From contig CACDOC010000002.1 of the NCBI GenBank assembly GCA_902554355.1, positions 1 through 64,000 of the forward strand: a stretch of DNA of 64,000 nucleotides, given 5' to 3'. Position 1 is the first letter of the stretch, and each line of letters starts with the position of its first letter. Positions 54,645 to 64,000 of the stretch are shown here, piece after piece. The notes under the pieces are model-generated. The model made no database searches, was not told the DNA's origin, and was given only the letters and a program-made list of their open reading frames with translations. The DNA is from an uncultured SAR86 cluster bacterium (GTDB lineage Bacteria; Pseudomonadota; Gammaproteobacteria; Magnimaribacterales; Magnimaribacteraceae). The position numbers and the translations under genes are program-made.

Positions 54645-54767
54645 TATTTAACCCCAAAAAAATTAATTAGATACATGGTTAAGAATATTCTATCACCATA
54701 TAAGCTTAATAATACATAAAAGTTATGTAAAAATTTACTAGAAAAGGATTGTTAAAAAAGTTTAAAT

Positions 54768-56042
54768 CTAGTGTTTAATTTTATCCGATCCAAAGTAGTC
54801 TCTTAAAACTTCTGGAATAGCTATAGATCCATCTTTTTGTTGGAAATTTTCCATAATGGCTAAAAGGGTTCTGCTTAAAGCAAGACCTGAACCATTTAGC
54901 GTATTTAAAAGTTCAGTTTTGTTGGTTGAAGGGTTTTTCCATCTAGCTTTCATTCTTCTAGCCTGGAAATCACGAAAATTAGAACAAGACGAAATTTCTC
55001 TGTACCTTTCTTGAGAAGGGATCCAAACTTCAAGATCGTAAGTTTTAGCTGCTGAAAAACCAATATCTCCAGAACATAAAGAAACAACCCGATAAGGAAG
55101 TTCAAGTCTTTTCAGAATCTCTTCTGCATGCCTAGTTAGTTCTTCTAATGCTTTGTCAGAATCTTTCTCTTCTACTGCTTGCACCAGTTCAACTTTTTCA
55201 AATTGATGCAACCTCATTATGCCCTTCGTATCTAGACCATAGCTACCTGCTTCACTTCTAAAACATGGTGTGTGGCAAACTAACTTAGCAGGAAGAATGT
55301 CGGAATTAAGAATTTCATCTCTAAATAAATTTGTTACAGGCACTTCTGCAGTAGATGCTAGATAAAAGTTTTCCTTACCTTCTAATTTAAAAAGGTCCTC
55401 TTCAAATTTAGGTAGCTGCCCTGTACCAAATAAAGACTCTTTATTTACTAAATAAGGAACATAAACTTCTTGATAATTATGTTCCTTAGTATGAATATCA
55501 AGCATAAAATTAATCAGAGATCTTTGAAGTCTTGCTAATTCTCCGTTAAGTACTGCGAATCTAGCTCCTGTTATTTTTACTCCGGATTCCATATCTATAC
55601 TTTTCAGATGTGAACCCAGCTCTAAGTGATCTTTGGGAGTAAAATCAAAGTCTCTAATCTTTCCATAGGTTCTTAGTTCAAGATTGTCCTCTTCATCTTT
55701 ACCTTGAGGAACATCATCATCAATTAAATTTGGTACAGAAGAAATAAATGAGTCTATTTCTTTTAGTAAAGATGTAAGCTCTTTTGACTGAGATTTTATT
55801 GCAGAAGTTAATACACCAGCTTTCTTTTCTAATTTAGAAGAATCTGTACCCTCTTTTTTAGAAATTCCTATTTCTTTGGAAATGTCATTGAGTTCAGCTT
55901 GCAAATTTTCAGTATCAGACTGAAGAGATTTTCTGGCAGATTCCAGACTTATCCATTGATCTAGATCAAACTCAAATCCACGTCTTTTTAGATTATCAAC
56001 TATAATCTCAGGATCTTTCTTTAATCTTTTTACATCTAACAT
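54768..56042 (-). CDS. serS: Serine--tRNA ligase
   Basis: SerRS charges serine tRNAs, including the one encoded at 43.7 kb. The 424-residue length is near E. coli (430). It has the N-terminal coiled-coil arm (residues about 25-105: SDTENLQAELNDISKEIGIS) and the class II motifs FYLASTAEVPVTNLFRDEIL, FRSEAGSYGLDTKGIMRLHQF, REISSCSNFRDFQARRM and NGSGLALSRTLLAIMEN. It is the last gene of the ftsK-NPP-lolA-serS group. Confidence 0.97.
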   Translation of the reverse strand: MLDVKRLKKDPEIIVDNLKRRGFEFDLDQWISLESARKSLQSDTENLQAELNDISKEIGISKKEGTDSSKLEKKAGVLTSAIKSQSKELTSLLKEIDSFISSVPNLIDDDVPQGKDEEDNLELRTYGKIRDFDFTPKDHLELGSHLKSIDMESGVKITGARFAVLNGELARLQRSLINFMLDIHTKEHNYQEVYVPYLVNKESLFGTGQLPKFEEDLFKLEGKENFYLASTAEVPVTNLFRDEILNSDILPAKLVCHTPCFRSEAGSYGLDTKGIMRLHQFEKVELVQAVEEKDSDKALEELTRHAEEILKRLELPYRVVSLCSGDIGFSAAKTYDLEVWIPSQERYREISSCSNFRDFQARRMKARWKNPSTNKTELLNTLNGSGLALSRTLLAIMENFQQKDGSIAIPEVLRDYFGSDKIKH

Positions 56043-56062
56043 AATTGTAAGTTTAAATAATT

Positions 56063-56674
56063 TTAGTGCTTAACGACATCTATTCCTTCTGGAATCTCTA
56101 GTAAAAATTCTGAATCTGGCATCTCGTCCCAACTTATGTATGTGAAATCTAAAATAACTTTTTGTTCAAAAGTATCTACATAACTCAATGATCTAAGTTC
56201 GTCATTGTTCAACTGAAGGGTAACTCTCTTTAAAAAACTCTCTTCAACCTTTGGCTCTATAGAGCAGATAACTTGTTGTTTGCTAATTGTACATTCAGTC
56301 ACCTCGAACAATTGTTCTAGCTCTTCTTTTTTTGAGCTAAAAATACCTATAGGACTTTCAGATAAAGTTGTATCTATTTGCGAAACATCTAATTGCTCAA
56401 TTTCCTTATCCAATCTATAAAGTTGTATTCCATCTGAAGAAATTATTTCATTTAAAGGTTCTTGATATACAACCTTAAACATACCTTTTCTATTGGCTTT
56501 TATCTCTCCTTTAATCTGTCTATTTTGGCCATCTTTAAAGGTCGTTTGTGAGAATTCTGCAGAAAGGAATTCTTTATCGGTTAAAAAATCTAGAAAATTA
56601 GATTCATCAATATTAGTCGCACCTAGATTATTTAAAAAGATTAAGGCAAAAAGACAATAGATTGTGTTTCTCAT
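56063..56674 (-). CDS. lolA: Outer-membrane lipoprotein carrier protein LolA
   Basis: LolA carries lipoproteins from the LolCDE-type transporter to the outer membrane. The 203-residue protein has a signal peptide (MRNTIYCLFALIFLNNLGA), the family beta-sheet blocks LSAEFSQTTFKDGQNRQIKGEI and KGMFKVVYQEPLNEIISSDG, and SPIGIFSSKKEELEQLF. One base separates it from the phosphodiesterase; serS follows 20 bases later. Confidence 0.93.
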   Translation of the reverse strand: MRNTIYCLFALIFLNNLGATNIDESNFLDFLTDKEFLSAEFSQTTFKDGQNRQIKGEIKANRKGMFKVVYQEPLNEIISSDGIQLYRLDKEIEQLDVSQIDTTLSESPIGIFSSKKEELEQLFEVTECTISKQQVICSIEPKVEESFLKRVTLQLNNDELRSLSYVDTFEQKVILDFTYISWDEMPDSEFLLEIPEGIDVVKH

Positions 56675-56675
56675 T

Positions 56676-57836
56676 CTAATTTAGATCTATTTTTTTTCCT
56701 TCCATGTATTTTGGGATTTCTACATTCAGTATACTTAATATAGTTGGAGCTACGTCTACTTGATGAACTTTACCTATCTGGAGAGGCTTAATTTTATTTC
56801 CATAGGCAAAAAAGATCCCTTCCATGTCTTTATTTACTTCAGGATTATAACCGTGCATGCCGATTGGGGGGTTGTTATTCTTTCTTGAAACCAACATGTT
56901 TGGACTTTTAGTTAGAACTACGATATCTCCTGTTCTGGTTGGATGTAGTAAATTTAACGATTTATGTATTTCATTTTTTCTTTTTACCTCTATAAATTTA
57001 TTTTGTTTTAATGCTTTCATGGCTTTCTGTAAGTCACTCTGATCTTCTAAAAAAATATGACCTATTGCAGGACCTATGGATGACTTAGCTTTTATCTTAG
57101 AAGTCTTTAACAATTCATTGATGTTAATTAGATTTGATATATCAGTCATTCCATGATCGCTTACAACAATCAGAGTTACATTTTTCCATAGATCTTTATC
57201 TTTTATTTGATTTATTAGATCTAATAGATGTTGGTCTTGCTGAATAAGGCTTTGCATGGTCTTTTTGTTATTAATGCCGTACTTGTGAGCTGTAGAATCA
57301 ATTCCATGCCACCAAGTCATAATCAATCTTGGCCTTTCGTCATCTGGTAAAGATAACCAATCTAATATTTGTTTAATTTTTTCTTCTTCTGACACCCTAG
57401 AGCTAAAAGGAAATTTACTGTAAGTAATTTCAATTCCGTTCCAATCGGTTTCAGATCCTACCCAGAAATAGGTTGCTGTTTTAATGCCTCGTTCTTCTAG
57501 ATAAGCCCAAACTGGTTTTGCTTCGATCCAGCTGGCATCCGGGCTATAACTAAAAGAACCCTTTTTTTTATCATAAAAAGAATTATGCAAAATGCCATGT
57601 TTATCTGGATGCACACCCGTAGCAATAGAAACATGACCTGGATAAGTTGTTGATTGATAAACTGGAACTAATGATTCAGCTTTTAGACCTTTTGAAGATA
57701 TGAGACTGAATCCACCTGTTTGCAACTTTTCAGGAAAATCATGTCTCAATCCATCCATAGAAATAACTAACACAATATTGTCTTCTGGAAAAACAGAAAT
57801 TGAGAATACAAGTAAAGCAAGAAGGATGGATTTCAA
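56676..57836 (-). CDS. Type I phosphodiesterase/nucleotide pyrophosphatase (NPP family), exported
   Basis: The 386-residue protein has a signal peptide (MKSILLALLVFSISVFPE) and the alkaline-phosphatase-superfamily fold: VISMDGLRHDFP (first metal), the nucleophile threonine in STTYPGHVSIATGVHPDKHGI, TWWHGIDSTAHKYG (zinc ligands) and VVSDHGMTDI. NPP enzymes hydrolyse nucleotide or phospholipid phosphodiesters in the periplasm. It sits between ftsK and lolA with one-base gaps, in a place where no such gene is found in E. coli. Confidence 0.9.
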   Translation of the reverse strand: MKSILLALLVFSISVFPEDNIVLVISMDGLRHDFPEKLQTGGFSLISSKGLKAESLVPVYQSTTYPGHVSIATGVHPDKHGILHNSFYDKKKGSFSYSPDASWIEAKPVWAYLEERGIKTATYFWVGSETDWNGIEITYSKFPFSSRVSEEEKIKQILDWLSLPDDERPRLIMTWWHGIDSTAHKYGINNKKTMQSLIQQDQHLLDLINQIKDKDLWKNVTLIVVSDHGMTDISNLININELLKTSKIKAKSSIGPAIGHIFLEDQSDLQKAMKALKQNKFIEVKRKNEIHKSLNLLHPTRTGDIVVLTKSPNMLVSRKNNNPPIGMHGYNPEVNKDMEGIFFAYGNKIKPLQIGKVHQVDVAPTILSILNVEIPKYMEGKKIDLN

Positions 57837-57837
57837 A

Positions 57838-60204
57838 TTAATCCTCTGGAGGTGGTGGTATTAAAACTTCTCTATTTCCATTTGTAGCCATAGGACTTAC
57901 AACACCAGCTTCTTCCATAGTTTCTATTATTCTTGCTGCCCTGTTGTAGCCCACCCTTAACCTTCTTTGCACTGCAGAAATTGAAGCTCTTCTAGACTGA
58001 GCTACAAATGCCACTGCCTCGTCGTATAGCTCATCCTTTTCTCCATCATCGTCTTCATCAGAAGTTATTCCAGGCATACCAGTTACAGCGCCCTCTTCTT
58101 TGGTTACTTCATCTAAGTATTCGGCCTTACCTCTTTGACGCCAATCGTCAGCAACTCTCTGAACTTCATCATCTCCAACAAAAGCACCGTGTACTCTTTG
58201 AGGAATTGAGGTACCAGGAGCTAAATACAGCATATCTCCCTTGCCTAATAGTTGTTCTGCTCCTCCTTGATCTAGTATGACCCTAGAATCCATCTTTGAA
58301 GCTACTTGAAATGCTACTCTTGAGGATATATTTGCCTTAATTAGACCTGTAATGACATCTACTGAAGGTCTCTGGGTGGCAAGGAGCATATGAATTCCAG
58401 CAGCACGAGCTTTTTGTGCAATTCTCGCAATTAACTGTTCTGCAGTTTTGCCTACAACCATCATTAGATCTGCTAATTCATCTACTGCTAATACAATCAA
58501 AGGAAGCTCTTCAAGATCAGGTGCCTCTTCACCTTCTTCAGCTTCATTTATTTTCCAAGTTGGATCTTTAACGGGTGAACCTGAAGAATTAGCTTCAGCA
58601 ATTTTCTTGTTATATCCATTTAAATTTCTGACTCCAAGATGTGCCATCAATTTATACCTTCTTTCCATCTCATTAACACACCATCGCAATCCACTAGAGG
58701 CTTCTTTCATGTCTGTTATTACTGGTGCAAGTAAATGGGGTATATCTTCATAAACAGATAATTCCAACATCTTTGGATCAATCAATATTAAACGCACTTG
58801 TTCGGGACTAGCTTTGTACAAAATACTTATAAGCATCGAATTTATTGCTACTGACTTTCCTGATCCTGTAGTTCCCGCTACTAATAGATGAGGCATAGAA
58901 GCTAGATCAGCAACTATTGCTTCCCCGCTTATATCTTTTCCAAGTGCTACTGTTATGGGGCTCTTCGAATCGTCATAGACTTTACTAGATAAGACTTCAC
59001 TCAATAAAACTGGTTGTCTATCTTCTCTAGGTACCTCAATTCCTATAGTATCTCTGCCTTCTATGACTTCAACGATTCTTACGCTAGTTTTGGCTAAAGA
59101 TCGAGCAAGATCTTTGCTGATATTAGATACTTGATTTACTTTTAGTCCGCTGGGTAATTTTAATTCTAGACGTATAACTACTGGACCAGGTTGAATTGAT
59201 TCTACGGTTACGTCATTAATGTTATATTCAGAAAGTTTCGATATCACTAATTCACCTAATTGTCTTAATGAGTTTTCAGAAGTCTCATCAGATGATTCTT
59301 GAGATTTCTCATCCAATAAAGAAAGTTTAGGCGGTTGAGATGGTTCCTTATATTCAAATAATTCCGTTTGTTTTTCAACTTCCGCACGCTTACTTGTTTC
59401 TAAAACTGGTTTAGTCTTAATTACTTCAGCTGGTTTTGATTTAGCCTTTTCCTTCGTTTTTACAACAACCTTTTCTTGCCTTTCAGCTTTCTCTTTTTTT
59501 AATTGTTGTTTTTCCTTTAAGGCATTTAAAAAATTCGAAATACTTTCACCGAACGTAGATCCAGAAGAAATTAAAACCTCTTGAGTTTTAGAAATTAGAG
59601 CAACCCAAGACACTTCTAAAGAAAGCGTAAGGCCCAACAACAATAAGGCAATGAATAATAATAAGCTTCCTATGAAGCTAAGTGGCGTAATAAAAATTGA
59701 AGATAATTTTAAACCAATTAACCCTCCTCCTTCTTCAGGAAGAAAACTAATACCTGGTTCTAGGATTAAAGAAAAAAGAGTACATCCTGCTAAAACAACT
59801 AAGACCCACCCGAATATCTTTATACCTAATAAGCCAGTATAAATATCAGAAAAAGGAACCCTGTGCTTAGAAATGAAAAAATGTCTAATTAAAGGCCACA
59901 ACAACCAATAAACAACAATAAATGACATGTAACCAAGAAAAGTGAACAAGAAGTCGCTTATGTAGGCACCCCAGCTACCCACGGCATTAGTTACTTGATA
60001 TTCTTCAGACGAACTACTAGTAAATAGTTGAGTATTCCATCCTATGTCCTTAGTAGAAAAAGTAGATAAAGCCAACAAAATAAAAATGCCAAAAAAACCT
60101 TGGATGATTAACCAAGAATCTAATATGAGTTTATTTAAACGGATGCGGGACACTGAAACCGCCTGATTGACCGGTTTCTTTGTTGCTTGAGATTTTTTTA
60201 CCAC
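57838..60204 (-). CDS. ftsK: DNA translocase FtsK
   Basis: FtsK pumps chromosome ends to the septum and activates XerCD recombination. The 788-residue protein starts with GTG. It has four N-terminal membrane helices (residues about 25-205), a short lysine- and glutamate-rich linker (about 230-300, far shorter than in E. coli's 1329-residue FtsK), the motor with GTTGSGKSVAINSML (about 442-455) and LPLIVLAVDELADLMMV, and a C-terminal winged-helix gamma domain (SRRASISAVQRRLRVGYNRAARIIETMEEAGVVS) that reads KOPS. It is first in a group with NPP, lolA and serS. Confidence 0.96.
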   Translation of the reverse strand: MVKKSQATKKPVNQAVSVSRIRLNKLILDSWLIIQGFFGIFILLALSTFSTKDIGWNTQLFTSSSSEEYQVTNAVGSWGAYISDFLFTFLGYMSFIVVYWLLWPLIRHFFISKHRVPFSDIYTGLLGIKIFGWVLVVLAGCTLFSLILEPGISFLPEEGGGLIGLKLSSIFITPLSFIGSLLLFIALLLLGLTLSLEVSWVALISKTQEVLISSGSTFGESISNFLNALKEKQQLKKEKAERQEKVVVKTKEKAKSKPAEVIKTKPVLETSKRAEVEKQTELFEYKEPSQPPKLSLLDEKSQESSDETSENSLRQLGELVISKLSEYNINDVTVESIQPGPVVIRLELKLPSGLKVNQVSNISKDLARSLAKTSVRIVEVIEGRDTIGIEVPREDRQPVLLSEVLSSKVYDDSKSPITVALGKDISGEAIVADLASMPHLLVAGTTGSGKSVAINSMLISILYKASPEQVRLILIDPKMLELSVYEDIPHLLAPVITDMKEASSGLRWCVNEMERRYKLMAHLGVRNLNGYNKKIAEANSSGSPVKDPTWKINEAEEGEEAPDLEELPLIVLAVDELADLMMVVGKTAEQLIARIAQKARAAGIHMLLATQRPSVDVITGLIKANISSRVAFQVASKMDSRVILDQGGAEQLLGKGDMLYLAPGTSIPQRVHGAFVGDDEVQRVADDWRQRGKAEYLDEVTKEEGAVTGMPGITSDEDDDGEKDELYDEAVAFVAQSRRASISAVQRRLRVGYNRAARIIETMEEAGVVSPMATNGNREVLIPPPPED

Positions 60205-60285
60205 TAAGAACTATAAGTTTTACTTATTGTATAGATAATTTCAAAGATGTTCTAATCTAGAATGCCTAATTTAGATAGTCCAAGC

Positions 60286-62020
<1,735 letters not shown>

Positions 62021-63001
62021 TTAAGCTGATTTACTGTTTAAAGCCTTTTTAGCTTCTTGATATTCCTCAACTAAAGCATCCACTGCTTCTTTTACAGTAG
62101 GTACATCATGAAGATTGCCAATGCCCTGGCCAGATCCCCATATATCTTTCCATGCTTTTTTTTGGTTGTCTCCACCTGCTCCTGAAGATCCAAAATTCAT
62201 ATCATGTTTGTCCGCGTAAGGTAGATTATCAGGATCAAGACCTGCATTAACTACACTGGGTTTGAGATAGTTTCCATGCACGCCTGTAAAGGTTGGAGTG
62301 TACATAATGTCATTTGCCTGACTATCTACAATCATGTCTTTGTACCCTTGAGAAGCATTAGCCTCTTGGGTAGCTATAAACCTAGTACCAATATAAGCAA
62401 AATCTGCACCCATAGCTTGTGCTGATAAAACAGATGCTCCGTGAGAAATACTTCCTGAAAGAGCAACCGGTCCATCAAAAAATTCTCTAACTTCTCTAAC
62501 AAGCGCAAAAGGACTTAATGCTCCAGCGTGACCACCTGCTCCAGCACAAACTAATATCAGACCATCTGCTCCTTCATCTATAGCTTTTTTAGCGTGCCTT
62601 ATATTAATTACATCATGCATAACAGCACCGCCGTAACTATGCACAGCATCAACAACAAATTTAGGTGCTCTTAAGCTAGTAATAACTATAGGAACTTCAT
62701 GTTCCACACATATACCCATATCATGCTCTAATCGATTGTTAGAGTGATGACAAATCTGATTGACAGCGTAAGGAGCAATAACTGCATCTGGATTTTCTGT
62801 TCTGAAATCTTCTAATTCCTTTTTCATCATAGTAAGCCATTCTGAAAGTTTTTCTTCTGGTCTTGCATTCAATGCAGGAAATGAGCCCACCACTCCAGCC
62901 TTACACTGAGCTAATACTAGTTCCGGATAAGAGACGGTGAATAAAGGAGCTCCTATTACAGGTACTCTGGTTTTGTCTTTTAAAAAATTAACAACATCCA
63001 T
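62021..63001 (-). CDS. Nitronate monooxygenase/2-nitropropane dioxygenase family flavoprotein
   Basis: The 326-residue FMN-dependent TIM-barrel protein has the family blocks VPVIGAPLFTVSYPELVLAQCKAGVVGSFPALN, GADGLILVCAGAGGHAGALSPFALV, the catalytic-region histidine in GGHAG, and MGADFAYIGTRFIATQEA. Members oxidise nitronates or act as enoyl-ACP reductase relatives (FabK). The substrate is unknown. It converges with the isomerase-like gene. Confidence 0.88.
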   Translation of the reverse strand: MDVVNFLKDKTRVPVIGAPLFTVSYPELVLAQCKAGVVGSFPALNARPEEKLSEWLTMMKKELEDFRTENPDAVIAPYAVNQICHHSNNRLEHDMGICVEHEVPIVITSLRAPKFVVDAVHSYGGAVMHDVINIRHAKKAIDEGADGLILVCAGAGGHAGALSPFALVREVREFFDGPVALSGSISHGASVLSAQAMGADFAYIGTRFIATQEANASQGYKDMIVDSQANDIMYTPTFTGVHGNYLKPSVVNAGLDPDNLPYADKHDMNFGSSGAGGDNQKKAWKDIWGSGQGIGNLHDVPTVKEAVDALVEEYQEAKKALNSKSA

Positions 63002-63014
63002 ATTTTTTCCTATT

Positions 63015-63143
63015 TTATTGACTTGATACCCAAAAAACTGCCATAGCAGTTAAAGTTAAGATAATTCCTACGGCAGCAAAAGCATCTACCTTACTATCCT
63101 GTTCTTTCATAAGTTCCTTTTCTTGCTCTGAATGCTCTTCCAT
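63015..63143 (-). CDS. Small single-helix membrane protein, 42 aa
   Basis: The frame has a good ribosome site (AGGAG six bases before the ATG). The product has a charged, glutamate-rich N-terminus (MEEHSEQEKELMKEQDSKVD) and a C-terminal hydrophobic helix (AFAAVGIILTLTAMAVFWV), so it is a tail-anchored type of protein. I do not recognise a family. It lies between the AcuI-like and nitronate monooxygenase genes in the same direction and is likely co-transcribed with them. Confidence 0.72.
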   Translation of the reverse strand: MEEHSEQEKELMKEQDSKVDAFAAVGIILTLTAMAVFWVSSQ

Positions 63144-63151
63144 TTTTTCTC

Positions 63152-64000
63152 CTAAGCTAAATTAACAACTATGCGTCCGACCTGACCACCTTGTAATATT
63201 GTTTGAATTTCGTCCTCCAACCCATCTAAAGATACTTCCTTAGTAAGATTGCTTAAATCCAGTTTCCAATCGGAACTAAATTTTTGCCATATTTCAGATT
63301 TTTGCTCTAGAGGAATTTCAACAGAATCTATTCCAATTAAAGCATTCCCTCTTAGTATAAAAGGAAAAATTGAACTTTCAAAAGAAGGTCCTCCAACTAG
63401 ACCACTACATGCAACTGCTCCACCAGGAGTTAGTGAAGTTAGAAGTAAAGTTAGGATGTCTCCGCTCGCTACGTCTACCCCTAAATCCCAGATACTTTTG
63501 CCTATAGGTTTTCTAGCTATTTCCTCTAAGTCCTCCCTTAAAATTACTTCTGATGCTCCTAAGCCGTTTAGAAATTCTTTTTGTGTCTCCTTTCCAGTAA
63601 CAGCTGTAACTTCGGAATTTAATTTAGTTAACAACATTAAGGCTATAGAGCCAACTCCTCCCGTTGATCCAGTAACAATTGATTTAGTTCCTTCAAAGCC
63701 CTTATTTCCCCTAAACGAATCTAAAGCATTAACTGAAAGACCGGCAGTCAATCCAGCAGTTCCAAGAGACATTGATTCTATTTCTGAGAGACCATTTGGA
63801 AGAGGAGTAGCCCATGTAGAAGGAACTCTAATATATTGCCCAAAACCTCCAGCAGTATTCATGCCAAGGTCATATCCAGTTACTATGACTTTATCTCCTT
63901 CTTTAAAAGCTTTACTAGAAGTCTGTTGAATTTCACCTACAGCATCTATGCCTGGTGTGTGGGGATAATTTCTAGTTACGCCTGGCATGCCAGAAGCAGA
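63152..64000 (-). CDS. Acrylyl-CoA reductase/YhdH-type quinone oxidoreductase, 5' end outside the window
   Basis: The frame is open to the right edge; visible residues include SASGMPGVTRNYPHTPGID just before the first ATG, so the true start is beyond 64000 and about 45 to 50 residues are missing. The 282 visible residues have the medium-chain reductase Rossmann motif VTGSTGGVGSIALMLLTKL and the YhdH/AcuI ending, with TLQGGQVGRIVVNLA-like residues, and no zinc ligands. AcuI reduces acryloyl-CoA in DMSP and propionate routes. That role is a family-level inference. Confidence 0.88.
   Translation of the reverse strand, partial: SASGMPGVTRNYPHTPGIDAVGEIQQTSSKAFKEGDKVIVTGYDLGMNTAGGFGQYIRVPSTWATPLPNGLSEIESMSLGTAGLTAGLSVNALDSFRGNKGFEGTKSIVTGSTGGVGSIALMLLTKLNSEVTAVTGKETQKEFLNGLGASEVILREDLEEIARKPIGKSIWDLGVDVASGDILTLLLTSLTPGGAVACSGLVGGPSFESSIFPFILRGNALIGIDSVEIPLEQKSEIWQKFSSDWKLDLSNLTKEVSLDGLEDEIQTILQGGQVGRIVVNLA

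Noticed and set aside
63249..63929. 226-residue plus-strand open frame opposite the AcuI-like gene
   Set aside because: It lies wholly antisense to a well-conserved reductase and has no known motif or ribosome site; it is a shadow of the other strand.

Overview
The window is AT-rich (about one third G+C by eye) and gene-dense, with short or overlapping junctions. It looks like chromosome of an aerobic, oligotrophic marine gammaproteobacterium. Evidence: a Na+-pumping NADH dehydrogenase (nqrABCDEF with apbE and nqrM), a Pseudomonas-like long isocitrate lyase, an Oar-like TonB-dependent receptor, many acyl-CoA enzymes, and gammaproteobacterial gene orders (mfd-csiV, lpxK-ycaR-kdsB-murB, ftsK-lolA-serS). 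A SAR86-type lineage is my best guess, but that is inference from gene content and not a phylogenetic result. I see no phage, IS element, integrase or CRISPR array.

Layout. 1-860: truncated exported amidohydrolase. 0.9-4.0 kb: purB and aceA. 4.0-11.0 kb, minus strand: the complete NQR operon ending in apbE and nqrM. 11.1-14.9 kb: long-type GAPDH and two acyl-CoA dehydrogenases. 15.0-22.1 kb: mfd, csiV, sbcB, nfuA, trmA. 22.1-25.6 kb: etfA/etfB and, divergently, ETF-ubiquinone oxidoreductase. 25.56-25.87 kb: a gene-free stretch with phased A-tracts, a strong promoter, a probable non-coding RNA and an intrinsic terminator. 25.9-33.7 kb, minus strand: an envelope operon (lolC, lolD, an msbA-lpxK fusion, ycaR, kdsB, murB, a LysE exporter, DUF1285). 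33.7-38.9 kb: aldehyde dehydrogenase, dienoyl-CoA-reductase-like SDR, MFS transporter, an orphan protein, trpS. 39.0-43.7 kb: thpR, a GGA-rich (minus strand) intergenic region, LOG protein, a DsbA-like/2OG-oxygenase/waaC operon, a winged-helix protein facing a bacterioferritin across a Fur-like box, tRNA-Ser(TGA). 43.8-47.7 kb: crotonase-fold protein, alkylsulfatase-like lipoprotein, MATE transporter. 47.7-51.5 kb: a nucleoside-related group (tdk, CNT transporter, IPNS-like dioxygenase, PfkB kinase). 51.5-60.2 kb: TonB receptor, serS, lolA, NPP phosphodiesterase, ftsK. 60.3-64.0 kb: trxB, enoyl-CoA isomerase-like protein, nitronate monooxygenase family protein, a tiny membrane protein, truncated AcuI/YhdH-type reductase.

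How the genes fit together. Acyl-CoA dehydrogenases pass electrons through EtfAB and ETF-QO to quinone; crotonases and the SDR process the enoyl-CoA intermediates; isocitrate lyase allows net carbon gain from acetyl-CoA; NQR turns NADH oxidation into a sodium gradient. A second theme is outer-membrane construction: Kdo activation, lipid A phosphorylation and flipping, inner-core heptose transfer, lipoprotein sorting and murein precursors.

The most interesting signals are the putative small RNA with its curved-DNA promoter at 25.56-25.87 kb, the MsbA-LpxK fusion, a recurring TATAAT box 6-8 bases before ATG that suggests leaderless mRNAs, a waaC that seems to begin at CTG, an Mfd lacking domain 3, and the IPNS-like oxygenase tied to a nucleoside transporter.
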